Notes under the pieces: model-generated
What the model saw: only the letters and a program-made list of their open reading frames with translations
Told to the model about the DNA's origin: nothing
Database searches by the model: none
NCBI GenBank assembly: GCA_017407205.1
Contig: JAFQXA010000016.1
Coordinates: 1-64,000 of the forward strand
DNA length: 64,000 bases
Direction: 5' to 3'
DNA from: Clostridia bacterium
GTDB taxonomy: Bacteria; Bacillota; Clostridia; Christensenellales; CAG-138
Made by a program: the position numbers and the translations under genes
In this document: positions 43,090-52,137 of the stretch, piece after piece
Position numbering within the stretch: the stretch's first letter is position 1
How the letters are laid out: each line of letters starts with the position of its first letter

Positions 43090-44415
43090 TCATTTCACGC
43101 AAGGAACACAACCGTTTACGGTTCCGTACGTGTCAGAAAAAATTTCTTCGTGCTTTACAAGATAATCAACTGTTTCTGCAAGCATTTTTTCGCCCGGTGC
43201 AACAAGCGGCGAACCGGGAGGATATATTCCGAGACAAACCGCCGATATGCGACCTGCACACTTTTCAAGCGGAACATATTCAACCTCTGAAAACATAGCT
43301 TTTCGTATGCTCATTGAAAAATGGCCGGCACTTTTTGGAACGGCTGTAAAGAGCGAGGAGTCTACAGGCTTTCTTTCAAGCGAGGCAAGTGCAAAAATAA
43401 GCCGCTCGTACCACTCGTCAAGGTCTGATGGCGTTGTTATTAAAATTATATGCGTCTCGTTTGCACATTCACAAAAAATATTGCTTTTCTCAAGGAAAAG
43501 TGCAGCCTCATAGCCGGTGTTGCCCGTCCTTGAAACATCGAGGCACAGCCTTGTGATGTCCGAATTTTCAAAAGCGTCGGGCGCGATATCGTCAAATGTG
43601 TGGAGTATGCGCTGCCTTACTGCTTTTATGCGGTTTACGTGCGTGTTCCATGCACCGCTTTGGGCATCAAAAAGTGCCTTTTCAAGTGAGAGCATGAGAA
43701 GAAATGAGGGGCTTGACGTATTTTCAAGCATCAGCACATTGCGTATCTGTTCAACAGAGAAAGGACAGCAGCTGCCGAGATTTAAAATTGCACTTTGCGT
43801 GAGTGCATCAAGAGTTTTATGAGCGCTTACGCACCACATATCAACTTTTTCATGGGGGAATCGCGGAAGCTCATCGCAAAACGGAAAATGTGCACCGTGT
43901 GCCGAATCGACAAATAAAAGTGCATTGTGAGAATGTACTATGTCTGCAATTCTTTCAATGTCTGCACATCTGCCGTAGTAATCGGGGCTCGTCAGAATTA
44001 CAGCATCGACAGAGGGTGCTGTTTTGAGTGCAGTTTCCATATCGCTGGCAGACTGAGCAGGCGTGAATATAACTTCATCGTCGCAAAGTGCAGCCCCGTG
44101 AATTATCGAGCGGTGACATTCCCTTGAAACTATTATTGTCTTATTTGTACCAAGTGCGAGCAAAAATGCGTGTATTCCCGATGTAGAACCGTTTACAAGC
44201 AAAAAAGAGTGCCTTGCTTGATAGGCTTTTGCGAAATTTTCTTCAAGTGCTGTTATTGCATTTTGAGGAGAGTGGAGATTATCGGTTGCGGAAAGCTCCG
44301 TAACATCAAGGGGCGAACCCAAAAGCCCCTTGTGCCCCGGCATATGAAATCTTGCAGGGGAAGAAGAGGCATAGTGTGTGAGCATTTTTTCAAAATCGCC
44401 CACTATGTTTTTCAT
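43090..44415 (-). CDS. Orn/Lys/Arg decarboxylase-family PLP enzyme (YaaO-like)
   Basis: 441 aa. Fold type I aminotransferase-like domain with HMPGHKG at the N-terminus, ATDNLHSP, VNGSTSGIHAF, the VDSAHGAHFPF cofactor region and PLP lysine in VSAHKTLDALTQ. A C-terminal decarboxylase subdomain follows. It probably decarboxylates a basic amino acid to a polyamine precursor. The placement ahead of pstA-holB-ricT parallels yaaO in Bacillus, but tmk, which lies in between there, is absent. Its ATG overlaps the preceding gene's stop (ATGA). Confidence 0.87.
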   Translation of the reverse strand: MKNIVGDFEKMLTHYASSSPARFHMPGHKGLLGSPLDVTELSATDNLHSPQNAITALEENFAKAYQARHSFLLVNGSTSGIHAFLLALGTNKTIIVSRECHRSIIHGAALCDDEVIFTPAQSASDMETALKTAPSVDAVILTSPDYYGRCADIERIADIVHSHNALLFVDSAHGAHFPFCDELPRFPHEKVDMWCVSAHKTLDALTQSAILNLGSCCPFSVEQIRNVLMLENTSSPSFLLMLSLEKALFDAQSGAWNTHVNRIKAVRQRILHTFDDIAPDAFENSDITRLCLDVSRTGNTGYEAALFLEKSNIFCECANETHIILITTPSDLDEWYERLIFALASLERKPVDSSLFTAVPKSAGHFSMSIRKAMFSEVEYVPLEKCAGRISAVCLGIYPPGSPLVAPGEKMLAETVDYLVKHEEIFSDTYGTVNGCVPCVK

Positions 44416-45047
44416 TTGTTAAGTGTCTTTCTGAGCATTGAAACAAACTCGTCCGAGGCATGGAAGTATATGCAGTCGCGTCCTTTCTTTGATGCATAGA
44501 CTACCTTGTGAGCCGTCTTTCGTGAAAGTGTTGTCATGCTTATTGAGCGTGAGGGATGCAATTCTTCGGGAATTTCTTCATCCGGATTAAATATTGCAAG
44601 TATGTTCTGAGGCTCAACAACCTCGCCAATCTTGCTCTTGTCGCCAACCATGCGTTCAAAAACGAGTGTTCCCGATGCTACGCCGTTGTTCTTCTTGATT
44701 GGATCACCGTAAGCATCAAATTCGTCTTCTTCATTCTTTTCTATCGGGTCACCGAACATATCAAGCTCGTTGCCGTCATCGTCAACAAAAGTTACCTTTT
44801 CTTCTTCTTTTTCGATAAGGTCGGAAAAAAGTGTGTAACGGTATGAGACAATACGTTTTTTATACACGAGCAACAAAAGCACTACAACTACTGCGAATAT
44901 GAGTGCAACAAATATCTCGTGGTGCGGGAGCGTCAAAACAAAATTATATATAACGCGTGCAAACAGTATGATGATGAGAAGACCTATCATGAGCATGAAG
45001 TCGCCGAGCATGGTCGATTTATGACATTTTGCGTTTTCCTGAAGCAT
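44412..45047 (-). CDS. Membrane protein with acidic GDPI repeat, function unknown
   Basis: 211 aa, not recognised. Two membrane segments (about residues 15-37 and 44-62), then a cytoplasmic part with a twice-repeated acidic motif, FGDPIEKN and YGDPIKKN, around residues 95-120. A small C-terminal domain has a basic region (SRKTAHKVVYASKKGRD). It heads the transcript containing the decarboxylase, pstA, holB and ricT, with AAGGAG before the start. Confidence 0.7.
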   Translation of the reverse strand: MLQENAKCHKSTMLGDFMLMIGLLIIILFARVIYNFVLTLPHHEIFVALIFAVVVVLLLLVYKKRIVSYRYTLFSDLIEKEEEKVTFVDDDGNELDMFGDPIEKNEEDEFDAYGDPIKKNNGVASGTLVFERMVGDKSKIGEVVEPQNILAIFNPDEEIPEELHPSRSISMTTLSRKTAHKVVYASKKGRDCIYFHASDEFVSMLRKTLNK

Positions 45048-45230
45048 TGTTTTTCTCCTTATTTGGATTGCTTGGGAAAAATGCTATCATTCTTGAGCTT
45101 TTTTGTCAAATAACCTTATAAAAAATATACAAAATGCAAGACAAACTGTTTTATTGGTGATATAATTAACAAACATCAAAGTGAAAACCGTTTTATTTAA
45201 AGCGAAATTCTTAAATTAAGGAGAAACATT

Positions 45231-46280
45231 ATGAAATTTCCAACAACGATGGATGCTTTGGTAAAAACCGAAGCAGCAAAAGGATTGACTCTTACTAAGG
45301 TACCTGTACCGATTCCCGGAATAGGTGAAGTGCTTATTAAGATTCATAAGACAGCTATCTGCGGTACTGATGTTCATATCTACAACTGGGATGCATGGAG
45401 TCAGCAGAAAATAGTCACTCCCCGCGTAATCGGTCACGAGTATGTTGGTGAAATAGCTGCACTCGGCCCCGGTGTTGTGGATTATAAAATCGGTCAGATA
45501 GTATCCGGCGAAGGTCACATTGTTTGCCATCATTGCCGTAACTGCCGTGCAGGCAACGGTCATTGGTGCAAGGAAACAAAGGGCGTTGGCGTAGAGCGCG
45601 ACGGTGCGTTTGCTCAGTATCTGTGCATACCCGAAACAAACGTAATCCCGATTCCCGACGGTATGGATGAAGAGGTTGTATCATTCTTTGATGCATACGG
45701 CAATGCAACACACACGGCTGCAATGTTCGATGTAACGGGTGAGGATGTTCTTATCACAGGCGCAGGTCCCATCGGTATAATGGCTGTCGGTATCGCACGT
45801 CAGAACGGTGCAAGACGCATTGTTATAACAGATGTTAACCAGTACCGTCTTGACCTTGCAAAGAAGATGGGCGCAGATGCTGCTGTTAACCTTTCACAAG
45901 AAACCGTTGAGGATGCAATGAAGCGTCTTAACATCGTTGAAGGCTTTGACGTAGGTATGGAAATGAGCGGTAACGGTACTGCACTCAATCAGCTCTTGAA
46001 GCTCATGCGTAACGGCGGTAATGTTGCACTCCTGGGTATCGCAGGCCCCGGCACGGTTATCGATTGGAACGACGTAATATTCAAGGGTTTGACACTCCAG
46101 GGTATCTACGGCCGTAAGATGTTTGAAACATGGTACAAGATGATGGCAATGGTAGAAGCAGGTCTTGACCTTACTCCCGTTATTACACACAGATTCCACT
46201 ATACAGAGTTTGAAAAGGGCTTTGAAGCTATGAACAGCGGTAAATCCGGCAAGGTTATCCTTGATTGGACAGAGCGTTAA
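45231..46280 (+). CDS. tdh: L-threonine 3-dehydrogenase
   Basis: 349 aa, full length zinc-dependent medium-chain dehydrogenase. Catalytic zinc region CGTDVHIYNWDAWSQ (C44), GHEYVGEI, the four-cysteine structural zinc lobe CHHCRNCRAGNGHWC, and NAD-binding GAGPIGIMAVGIARQNGA. It oxidises threonine to 2-amino-3-ketobutyrate. kbl follows 24 bp downstream. AAGGAG precedes the ATG; a TATAAT at 45161-45166 may be its -10 box. Confidence 0.95.
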   Translation: MKFPTTMDALVKTEAAKGLTLTKVPVPIPGIGEVLIKIHKTAICGTDVHIYNWDAWSQQKIVTPRVIGHEYVGEIAALGPGVVDYKIGQIVSGEGHIVCHHCRNCRAGNGHWCKETKGVGVERDGAFAQYLCIPETNVIPIPDGMDEEVVSFFDAYGNATHTAAMFDVTGEDVLITGAGPIGIMAVGIARQNGARRIVITDVNQYRLDLAKKMGADAAVNLSQETVEDAMKRLNIVEGFDVGMEMSGNGTALNQLLKLMRNGGNVALLGIAGPGTVIDWNDVIFKGLTLQGIYGRKMFETWYKMMAMVEAGLDLTPVITHRFHYTEFEKGFEAMNSGKSGKVILDWTER

Positions 46281-46304
46281 TTTAAAAGTATAAGGAGATA
46301 AGCC

Positions 46305-47486
46305 ATGAAGGAAGCATTAAAAATAATTCAGGAACAGATTGATTCCATAAAAGAAGCAGGCACTTATAAAAACGAGCGTATAATTACAACTCCCCAAAAG
46401 TCAAGAATTGACACAACGGTTACAAACGGCGTTGTAAATATGTGCGCAAACAACTATCTCGGTCTTTCAAACAACAGCGACATAATCAATGCTGCCAAGG
46501 CAAGCTATGACAAGTGGGGCTTCGGTCTTTCGTCCGTTCGCTTCATCTGCGGTACACAGGAAATCCACAAGCAGCTCGAAGCAAAGATTGCAGAATTTTT
46601 GCAGATGGAAGATGTTATACTTTATTCTTCATGCTTTGATGCAAACGGCGGTTTGTTTGAAACATTGCTCACAGCAGAAGACGCTGTTATTTCAGACGAG
46701 CTCAACCATGCAAGCATTATTGACGGTATAAGACTTTGCAAGGCAAAGCGCTTGCGTTACAAGAATAATAACATGGAATCCTTGAGAGAGTGCCTTGAAG
46801 AAGCAAAGGATGCTCGCATAAAGCTTATCGCAACAGACGGTGTATTCTCAATGGACGGTTATATTGCAGATTTGAAGTCAATCTGTGACCTTGCAGATGA
46901 GTATGGCGCTCTCGTTATGGTTGATGACAGCCATGCAGTAGGCTTCATGGGTGCACATGGCAGAGGCACACACGAGTATTGTGATGTTATGGGCAGAGTT
47001 GACATCATAACAGGCACATTGGGTAAGGCTCTCGGCGGAGCAAGCGGTGGCTACACAGCGGCCCGCAAGGAAATAGTTGACCTTCTTCGCCAGAAGTCAA
47101 GACCGTATCTCTTCTCCAATACAGTTGCTCCTGCAATCTGCGCAGCAGCTATCAAGACACTTGATATGCTCATGGAATCAACTGCATTGCGTGACAAGGT
47201 ACACGAGAATGCTGAATACTTCAGAAGCGAAATTTTGAAGATTGGTCTTGATGTTCTTGACGGAACACACCCGATAGTTCCCGTAATGCTCTATGATGCA
47301 AAGGTAACTCAGGAGTTTGCAGCACGTATGCTCGAAAAGGGCGTATACGTTGTCGGTTTCTTCTATCCCGTAGTTCCCATGGGCAAGGCTCGCATAAGAA
47401 CACAGGTAAGCGCAGGTCACACCAAGGAAGACCTCGACTTTGCAGTAAAATGCTTCAAGGAAGTTAAGGAAGAAATGGGACTGTGA
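46305..47486 (+). CDS. kbl: Glycine C-acetyltransferase (2-amino-3-ketobutyrate CoA ligase)
   Basis: 393 aa, full length alpha-oxoamine synthase: [52 protein letters not shown] and the PLP lysine in [15 protein letters not shown]. It splits the Tdh product with CoA to glycine and acetyl-CoA, so tdh-kbl is a complete threonine catabolic pair. Repeat R3 directly behind it terminates the unit. Confidence 0.95.
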   Translation: MKEALKIIQEQIDSIKEAGTYKNERIITTPQKSRIDTTVTNGVVNMCANNYLGLSNNSDIINAAKASYDKWGFGLSSVRFICGTQEIHKQLEAKIAEFLQMEDVILYSSCFDANGGLFETLLTAEDAVISDELNHASIIDGIRLCKAKRLRYKNNNMESLRECLEEAKDARIKLIATDGVFSMDGYIADLKSICDLADEYGALVMVDDSHAVGFMGAHGRGTHEYCDVMGRVDIITGTLGKALGGASGGYTAARKEIVDLLRQKSRPYLFSNTVAPAICAAAIKTLDMLMESTALRDKVHENAEYFRSEILKIGLDVLDGTHPIVPVMLYDAKVTQEFAARMLEKGVYVVGFFYPVVPMGKARIRTQVSAGHTKEDLDFAVKCFKEVKEEMGL

Positions 47487-47556
47487 TAAGTTATAAATAA
47501 TAGTGAATATTGAATAAGTGATGTGAAAACTCCGCAAAAAAGCGGAGTTTTTCATA
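47486..47556 (+). repeat. Dispersed terminator repeat, copy R3
   Basis: Arm with TAAGTTATAAATAATAGTG and AATATTGAATAAGTGATGTG, then AAAACTCCGC, 6-nt loop, GCGGAGTTTTT (47526-47552). It terminates tdh-kbl. Confidence 0.8.
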
Positions 47557-47604
47557 TTTTGACCTTTGTGCAAATATATTTATTCTGTATCGGAGGTAGA
47601 AAAT

Positions 47605-48039
47605 ATGGAAAGCTTGGCAAAATATAAATACAAAGCAAAGAAGACAAAGAGCAGAGCTAATAAAACTGTAAAGAAAGGAATTGTATTCGCTTTTATAAAG
47701 TCATCACTCGTGGGCGTTGCCGTGAGCATTGTGCTTGTTTTGCTTTATGCAGTTCTTCTTTACAGCGGAGTTTTGAAAAGCGAAAGTATGAGTATTGTCA
47801 ACTCGCTCATAAAGATAATATCGTCCCTTGCGGCATCTTTTGTTGCAATATCTTCAAGGAGCAGAAGGCTCTATCTTGTGGGGGCAATAGCGGGCGGACT
47901 TTATATGAGCTGTGCATTCCTGCTCTTTTCACTGCTTTCGCAAACGCTTAATTTATCGCTCTCGTTTTTGTCGGATTTAGGCGTCGGCGTGTTCACCGGC
48001 ATGCTCTTTGCAATGATTATAAATGCCTTTAAAAAATGA
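47605..48039 (+). CDS. TIGR04086-family membrane protein
   Basis: 144 aa, four predicted membrane segments after a basic N-terminus rich in Lys. The motif ISSLAASFVAISSRSRR and a Gly-rich third segment fit the TIGR04086 (YrzE-like) family. These genes commonly lie just before the SCIFF peptide gene in Clostridia, as here. Function is unknown; a role near the Sec translocon has been suggested only from neighbourhood with yajC/secDF, which are not in this window. ATG 47605 has GGAGG upstream. Confidence 0.82.
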   Translation: MESLAKYKYKAKKTKSRANKTVKKGIVFAFIKSSLVGVAVSIVLVLLYAVLLYSGVLKSESMSIVNSLIKIISSLAASFVAISSRSRRLYLVGAIAGGLYMSCAFLLFSLLSQTLNLSLSFLSDLGVGVFTGMLFAMIINAFKK

Positions 48040-48062
48040 AGATAACAAAGATTAAACAGCTA

Positions 48063-48091
48063 TTGTAAATTATCGAAATTGCGTGTATAAT
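48063..48091 (+). promoter_or_regulatory. Promoter of the SCIFF peptide gene
   Basis: TTGTAA (48063-48068), 17 bp, TATAAT (48086-48091), 40 bp before the peptide start, with AGGAGG at 48117-48122. Confidence 0.6.
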
Positions 48092-48130
48092 GTATGGGTG
48101 AAAACTGTAGTTTTTAGGAGGAAAATGATA

Positions 48131-48274
48131 ATGAAGCACATTAAGGTAATTCAGAAGCCCTGCATCAATAATTCCAAAGAGTCAGGCTGCGGCGAATGTC
48201 AGGCATCATGCCAGTCCGCTTGCAAGACTTCTTGCACAGTTGCAAACCAGACCTGCAAAAAGGAAGAAAAATAA
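48131..48274 (+). CDS. SCIFF ranthipeptide precursor
   Basis: 47 aa. Starts MKHIKVIQKP and contains the nearly invariant SGCGECQASCQSACKTSC core of the six-Cys-in-forty-five-residues peptide (TIGR03973). Core cysteines are C20, C23, C27, C31, C35 and C42; an additional C11 lies in the leader. Known relatives receive thioether bonds from cysteine to the gamma carbon of threonine by the radical SAM enzyme encoded next. Start 48131 is 9 nt behind AGGAGG and matches the family N-terminus; two in-frame upstream ATGs are rejected. The biological role is unsettled, with quorum sensing proposed in Clostridia. Confidence 0.95.
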   Translation: MKHIKVIQKPCINNSKESGCGECQASCQSACKTSCTVANQTCKKEEK

Positions 48275-48294
48275 TTTAATTAAGGTGTATCAGG

Positions 48295-48325
48295 ATACGG
48301 GCGTACGCTTTCTGTACGCCCGTAT
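48295..48325 (+). terminator. Hairpin between SCIFF peptide and maturase genes
   Basis: Perfect 12-bp stem ATACGGGCGTAC/GTACGCCCGTAT with a 7-nt loop and no T tract. It is suited to stabilising the short peptide mRNA or reducing transcription of the maturase relative to its substrate. Confidence 0.7.
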
Positions 48326-48361
48326 TACATCATTTATAGCTAAAAATAAAGGTACTTTTAT

Positions 48362-49696
48362 ATGTTGCATACATTCAATGTAAATAATATGTATCTTGTT
48401 CTTGATGTTGAAAGCGGTGCTTTACATTCTGTGGACAAGATGGCTTACGATATAATAAAGGCGGACAATGAGGGGAAATCCCCCTATGATTTGCCGTATG
48501 AAAAAAGCGATATAGATGAGGTCTTAAAAGAGATAAACGAGCTTAAGGAAATGGGCGCGCTCGATACTCCCATGCCCGATATGCCAGACATAAGCGAAAG
48601 TGACGGCATAATTAAGGCTATGTGCCTTCATATTGCGCACGACTGCAATCTTCGCTGCAAGTATTGCTTTGCGGAAACGGGCGAGTACAGGGGCGGTCGT
48701 ATGCTCATGAGTGAGGAAGTTGGCAAGGCATCACTCGACTTTTTGGTAAAGCACTCAGGCAACCGTCATAATCTTGAGGTGGATCTTTTCGGCGGTGAAC
48801 CACTTGTTAACTTTGACGTTGTGAAAGCAATCGTTGACTATGGCAGGGAGCTTGAGAAAAAGCATAACAAGAATATAAACTTCACAATCACGACCAACGG
48901 TGTCGCGCTTGATGATGAGAAGATAGATTATATAAACCGTGAAATGTATAATGTCGTAATCAGCATTGACGGCAGGCGTGAAGTGCATGATATGCTTCGC
49001 AAAACGCCCAACGGCAAGGGTTCGTTTGATATAATCGTTCCAAACGCAAAGAAGCTTATAGAAAGGCGTGGGGATAAGGAATATTATATTCGCGGTACAT
49101 TCACAAGCAAGAATCTTGACTTTGTAAACGACGTCAAAGAGCTTGAAGGACTCGGCTTTGAACGCATATCAATAGAACCCGTTGTTTTGCCCGATGAGGA
49201 CGAGCTTGCATTGCGCACAGAGCATCTTGAACGCATATTCGCAGAGTATGAAAGCCTGACAAATTATTTGTCCGAAAAACGCAGGAACGGAAAGCACATT
49301 GTGTTCTTCCACTTCATGCTTGATATGGGACACGGTCCATGCCTTAAAAAGCGTATAAAGGGCTGCGGTGCAGGCGTTGAGTATGTAGCAGTTACGCCAC
49401 AGGGCGATATTTATCCCTGCCACCAGTTCGTCGGCGAAACCGATTACAGGATGGGCAGTGTTGTAACGGGTGAGCTTAACAGGGATATACAGAACAATTT
49501 TGCAAGATGCAATATTTTAACCAAGGAAGAATGTAAAGAGTGCTGGGCAAAGTATTTTTGCAGCGGCGGATGTGCGGCTAATGCTTATAAATACAACGGC
49601 TCAATATACAAGCCCCACAAGGTCACGTGCGAGCTTTTGAAAAAACGTACGGAGTGCGGTGCGGCGCTTTATGCAGAAAGCAGGACCGAGGAATAA
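48362..49696 (+). CDS. SCIFF radical SAM maturase (thioether synthase)
   Basis: 444 aa. An N-terminal peptide-recognition domain (about 1-80) precedes the radical SAM core with CNLRCKYC (C95, C99, C102) and FGGEPLVNFD. A C-terminal SPASM domain with cysteines in GPCLKKRIKGCGAGVEY, GDIYPCHQF, CKECWAKYFCSGGC and TCELL binds two further [4Fe-4S] clusters. It installs thioether cross-links in the adjacent peptide (TIGR03974 family). recJ starts immediately after its stop. Confidence 0.95.
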   Translation: MLHTFNVNNMYLVLDVESGALHSVDKMAYDIIKADNEGKSPYDLPYEKSDIDEVLKEINELKEMGALDTPMPDMPDISESDGIIKAMCLHIAHDCNLRCKYCFAETGEYRGGRMLMSEEVGKASLDFLVKHSGNRHNLEVDLFGGEPLVNFDVVKAIVDYGRELEKKHNKNINFTITTNGVALDDEKIDYINREMYNVVISIDGRREVHDMLRKTPNGKGSFDIIVPNAKKLIERRGDKEYYIRGTFTSKNLDFVNDVKELEGLGFERISIEPVVLPDEDELALRTEHLERIFAEYESLTNYLSEKRRNGKHIVFFHFMLDMGHGPCLKKRIKGCGAGVEYVAVTPQGDIYPCHQFVGETDYRMGSVVTGELNRDIQNNFARCNILTKEECKECWAKYFCSGGCAANAYKYNGSIYKPHKVTCELLKKRTECGAALYAESRTEE

Positions 49697-52117
49697 ATGC
49701 TGCTGTATGAGCGTACAAAAAAATACGCTTTTGAAAAAGAAAATGTGCGATATCCCAAAGGAATATCGCCGCTTCTTGCTTCACTTTTATATGCACGTGG
49801 TGCAAAAACAGAGGATGAAATGCAAGCTTTTTTGCATCCGTCACTTTCAAATTTGTGCGATCCGTTTTTGCTTCATGAAATGGACAAGGCAAAGGCACGC
49901 ATTGAAAGAGCAATAGAAAACCGTGAGCATATCCTGGTATACGGTGACTATGATGTTGACGGCATGTGTGCAGCAGCTATTCTTGTGACGGCGCTTAGAG
50001 AAAACGGAGCAGATGTTTCCTACTTCATACCTACTCGCAAGGATGACGGTTACGGTATGAGTGAAAGTACCGTCAAAACGGTTGCAAATATGGGCGCAAA
50101 GCTCATTATAACGGTTGACAATGGTGTCAAGTCGATTGATGAGATAGCACTTGCTTACTCACTTGGTATGGATGTTGTTGTTACGGATCATCATATGTGC
50201 GGCGATGAGCTTCCAAAGTGCGAGGCAGTAGTTTGCCATACCGTAAAGGACAACATATATCCAAATGAAGATATTTGCGGTGCAGGAACTGCCTTAAAGC
50301 TTGTTCATGCACTTTTCGGCTTTGAGAAAATGAAAAAGCATATACCGCTTGCAGGCATTGCAACGATAGCCGATGTCGTAAAGCTTACGGGCGAAAACAG
50401 AGTGATTGTTTCATTTGCTTTAAAGATGATAGCAAACGGCGAATGTCCCTTGGGTGTAAGCATATTGCTTGAAAAGGCTGTCGGAAAAAAGGAAGAATAT
50501 ACGACTTCCGATATATCGTTTGGCTTTGCTCCGAGGCTCAATGCGGCAGGACGCATGGAAAGCGCGGTCATGGGTGTTGAGCTTTTGTGCTCAGAAAGTG
50601 AAAGCGAAACAGAGGAGATAGCCGAAAAGCTTAATAAGCTCAACGCAAGCCGTCAGGATGAGGAAGCAAAAATCTGCACCGATGTTATAGACATTATTGA
50701 AAAGACGGACTTGTCCGATGCTTATTCCGTGATACTCAAAAGCGAAAAATGGCATCAGGGCGTAATCGGAATTGCCGCATCGCGCATAGCGGAGAAATAT
50801 TATCGCCCCGCGATTCTGTTTTCCGAGCATGATGGCGTGGTTACAGGCAGTGCAAGATCAATTCCCGATGTTGATATATACAATGCCCTTGAAAGGGTAA
50901 AAACGCATTTTTCAAGGTTTGGCGGTCACGCATATGCAGCAGGAATAACGCTTGTTGATAATTGCGATATGGATGCCTTACAAAAAGAGCTTGATAATGT
51001 TTTCCTTGAGCAGAACGACAAGGATATGTTCATACCGAGGAAGTTTTACGAGGTAGAAATGAATATCGAGGACGTAACGGAAAGCGTTGTCCGCGAGATA
51101 AATATGCTTGCTCCATTTGGCATGGCAAATCCGTCCCCCGTATTTTGCTCAAAGGGCGTCACGGTATCAAAGGTAAAGCGTGTGGGCAAGGATGCTTCAC
51201 ACCTGTCCATGCTTGTGCATGGCAAGAAAACGACTGTAAAAGCTATCGCCTTTTCAATGGGTGACAGGTTTGATGAGGTTATTGACAGCGAAAGGCTTGA
51301 CATACTTTATTCTCCGTCGGTTGATACGTTTTCGGGCAGAAGCTTTATGCAGATAAAGATATCGGCGCTTAAAAAGTGCGATGCATTGAACACGCAGAAA
51401 TATTTTGATGCTCATGACAATGATTTCAGACTGGCGCTTGTTCAAAACTTTTGTAAAAATTTCGGTGCCGTGAATTTTGAGAAACAAAGCACAGATGAAA
51501 TATTTGATAAAATAAAGGAAAAGGCATGGGGAACTCTTGTTTTGTGTTTCACAAAAAGAGGTGCTGTGCGTTTTGAAAAAGAACTTGTAAAAAGAGGGCT
51601 CTATGACAGGGTTGACACCTGCTTTTTCAAGAACAGGGAAACACCATGCCCGTATAATTTGGCAGTATATGCACCCGTAGCGGACAGGCTTTCAATATCC
51701 CGTTACCAGAATATAATTGTTTACGATCAGGCACCGTTTGACGGTGTGTTGCATGAAATATTAAACAGGACAAAGGCTGAAAAGATTATAGTGAATACGG
51801 CTTTTGAGGATTGGAAAAGCGATATAAAGCATATGGCAGGCTCCATTTTCAAGGGGAGGGACGGTATAACTCCCTACTATCGCGGAGCGAGGGATGCAGG
51901 ACCTGAATTTTACAATGAAAACGAGGCGGTCCGCAAGCTTTTGGACAGGGTTGAAAATTCGGACGAGGCTTTGTGTCGATTTGCCTTGACTGTATGTGAG
52001 GAGCTTGGCTTTTTAAAAAAGACTCAGAACGGCGGAATTCAAGTAGTGAAAGCGCCTGAAAAGAAAGAGCTTGAGGAAAGTGTTACATATCTGGCTTTGA
52101 AGGGGCTTGCAGAGTAA
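49697..52117 (+). CDS. recJ: Single-stranded-DNA exonuclease RecJ
   Basis: 806 aa, the long Firmicute form. DHH domain with YGDYDVDGM (D84, D86, D88), VTVDNGV, VVTDHHMCG, and DHHA1 with GGHAYAAG near residue 415, followed by an OB domain and a C-terminal extension of about 230 residues found in Bacillus-type RecJ. It degrades single-stranded DNA 5' to 3' in recombination and repair. The ATG directly follows the maturase stop, with GAGG within that gene's end. Confidence 0.94.
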   Translation: MLLYERTKKYAFEKENVRYPKGISPLLASLLYARGAKTEDEMQAFLHPSLSNLCDPFLLHEMDKAKARIERAIENREHILVYGDYDVDGMCAAAILVTALRENGADVSYFIPTRKDDGYGMSESTVKTVANMGAKLIITVDNGVKSIDEIALAYSLGMDVVVTDHHMCGDELPKCEAVVCHTVKDNIYPNEDICGAGTALKLVHALFGFEKMKKHIPLAGIATIADVVKLTGENRVIVSFALKMIANGECPLGVSILLEKAVGKKEEYTTSDISFGFAPRLNAAGRMESAVMGVELLCSESESETEEIAEKLNKLNASRQDEEAKICTDVIDIIEKTDLSDAYSVILKSEKWHQGVIGIAASRIAEKYYRPAILFSEHDGVVTGSARSIPDVDIYNALERVKTHFSRFGGHAYAAGITLVDNCDMDALQKELDNVFLEQNDKDMFIPRKFYEVEMNIEDVTESVVREINMLAPFGMANPSPVFCSKGVTVSKVKRVGKDASHLSMLVHGKKTTVKAIAFSMGDRFDEVIDSERLDILYSPSVDTFSGRSFMQIKISALKKCDALNTQKYFDAHDNDFRLALVQNFCKNFGAVNFEKQSTDEIFDKIKEKAWGTLVLCFTKRGAVRFEKELVKRGLYDRVDTCFFKNRETPCPYNLAVYAPVADRLSISRYQNIIVYDQAPFDGVLHEILNRTKAEKIIVNTAFEDWKSDIKHMAGSIFKGRDGITPYYRGARDAGPEFYNENEAVRKLLDRVENSDEALCRFALTVCEELGFLKKTQNGGIQVVKAPEKKELEESVTYLALKGLAE

Positions 52118-52137
52118 ATTTTAATTGGGGGAAAATC

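Noticed and set aside
48083-48130. N-terminal extension of the SCIFF peptide from an upstream ATG.
   Set aside because: It would begin inside the -10 region of the promoter and lacks a ribosome site; family members start at MKHIK.
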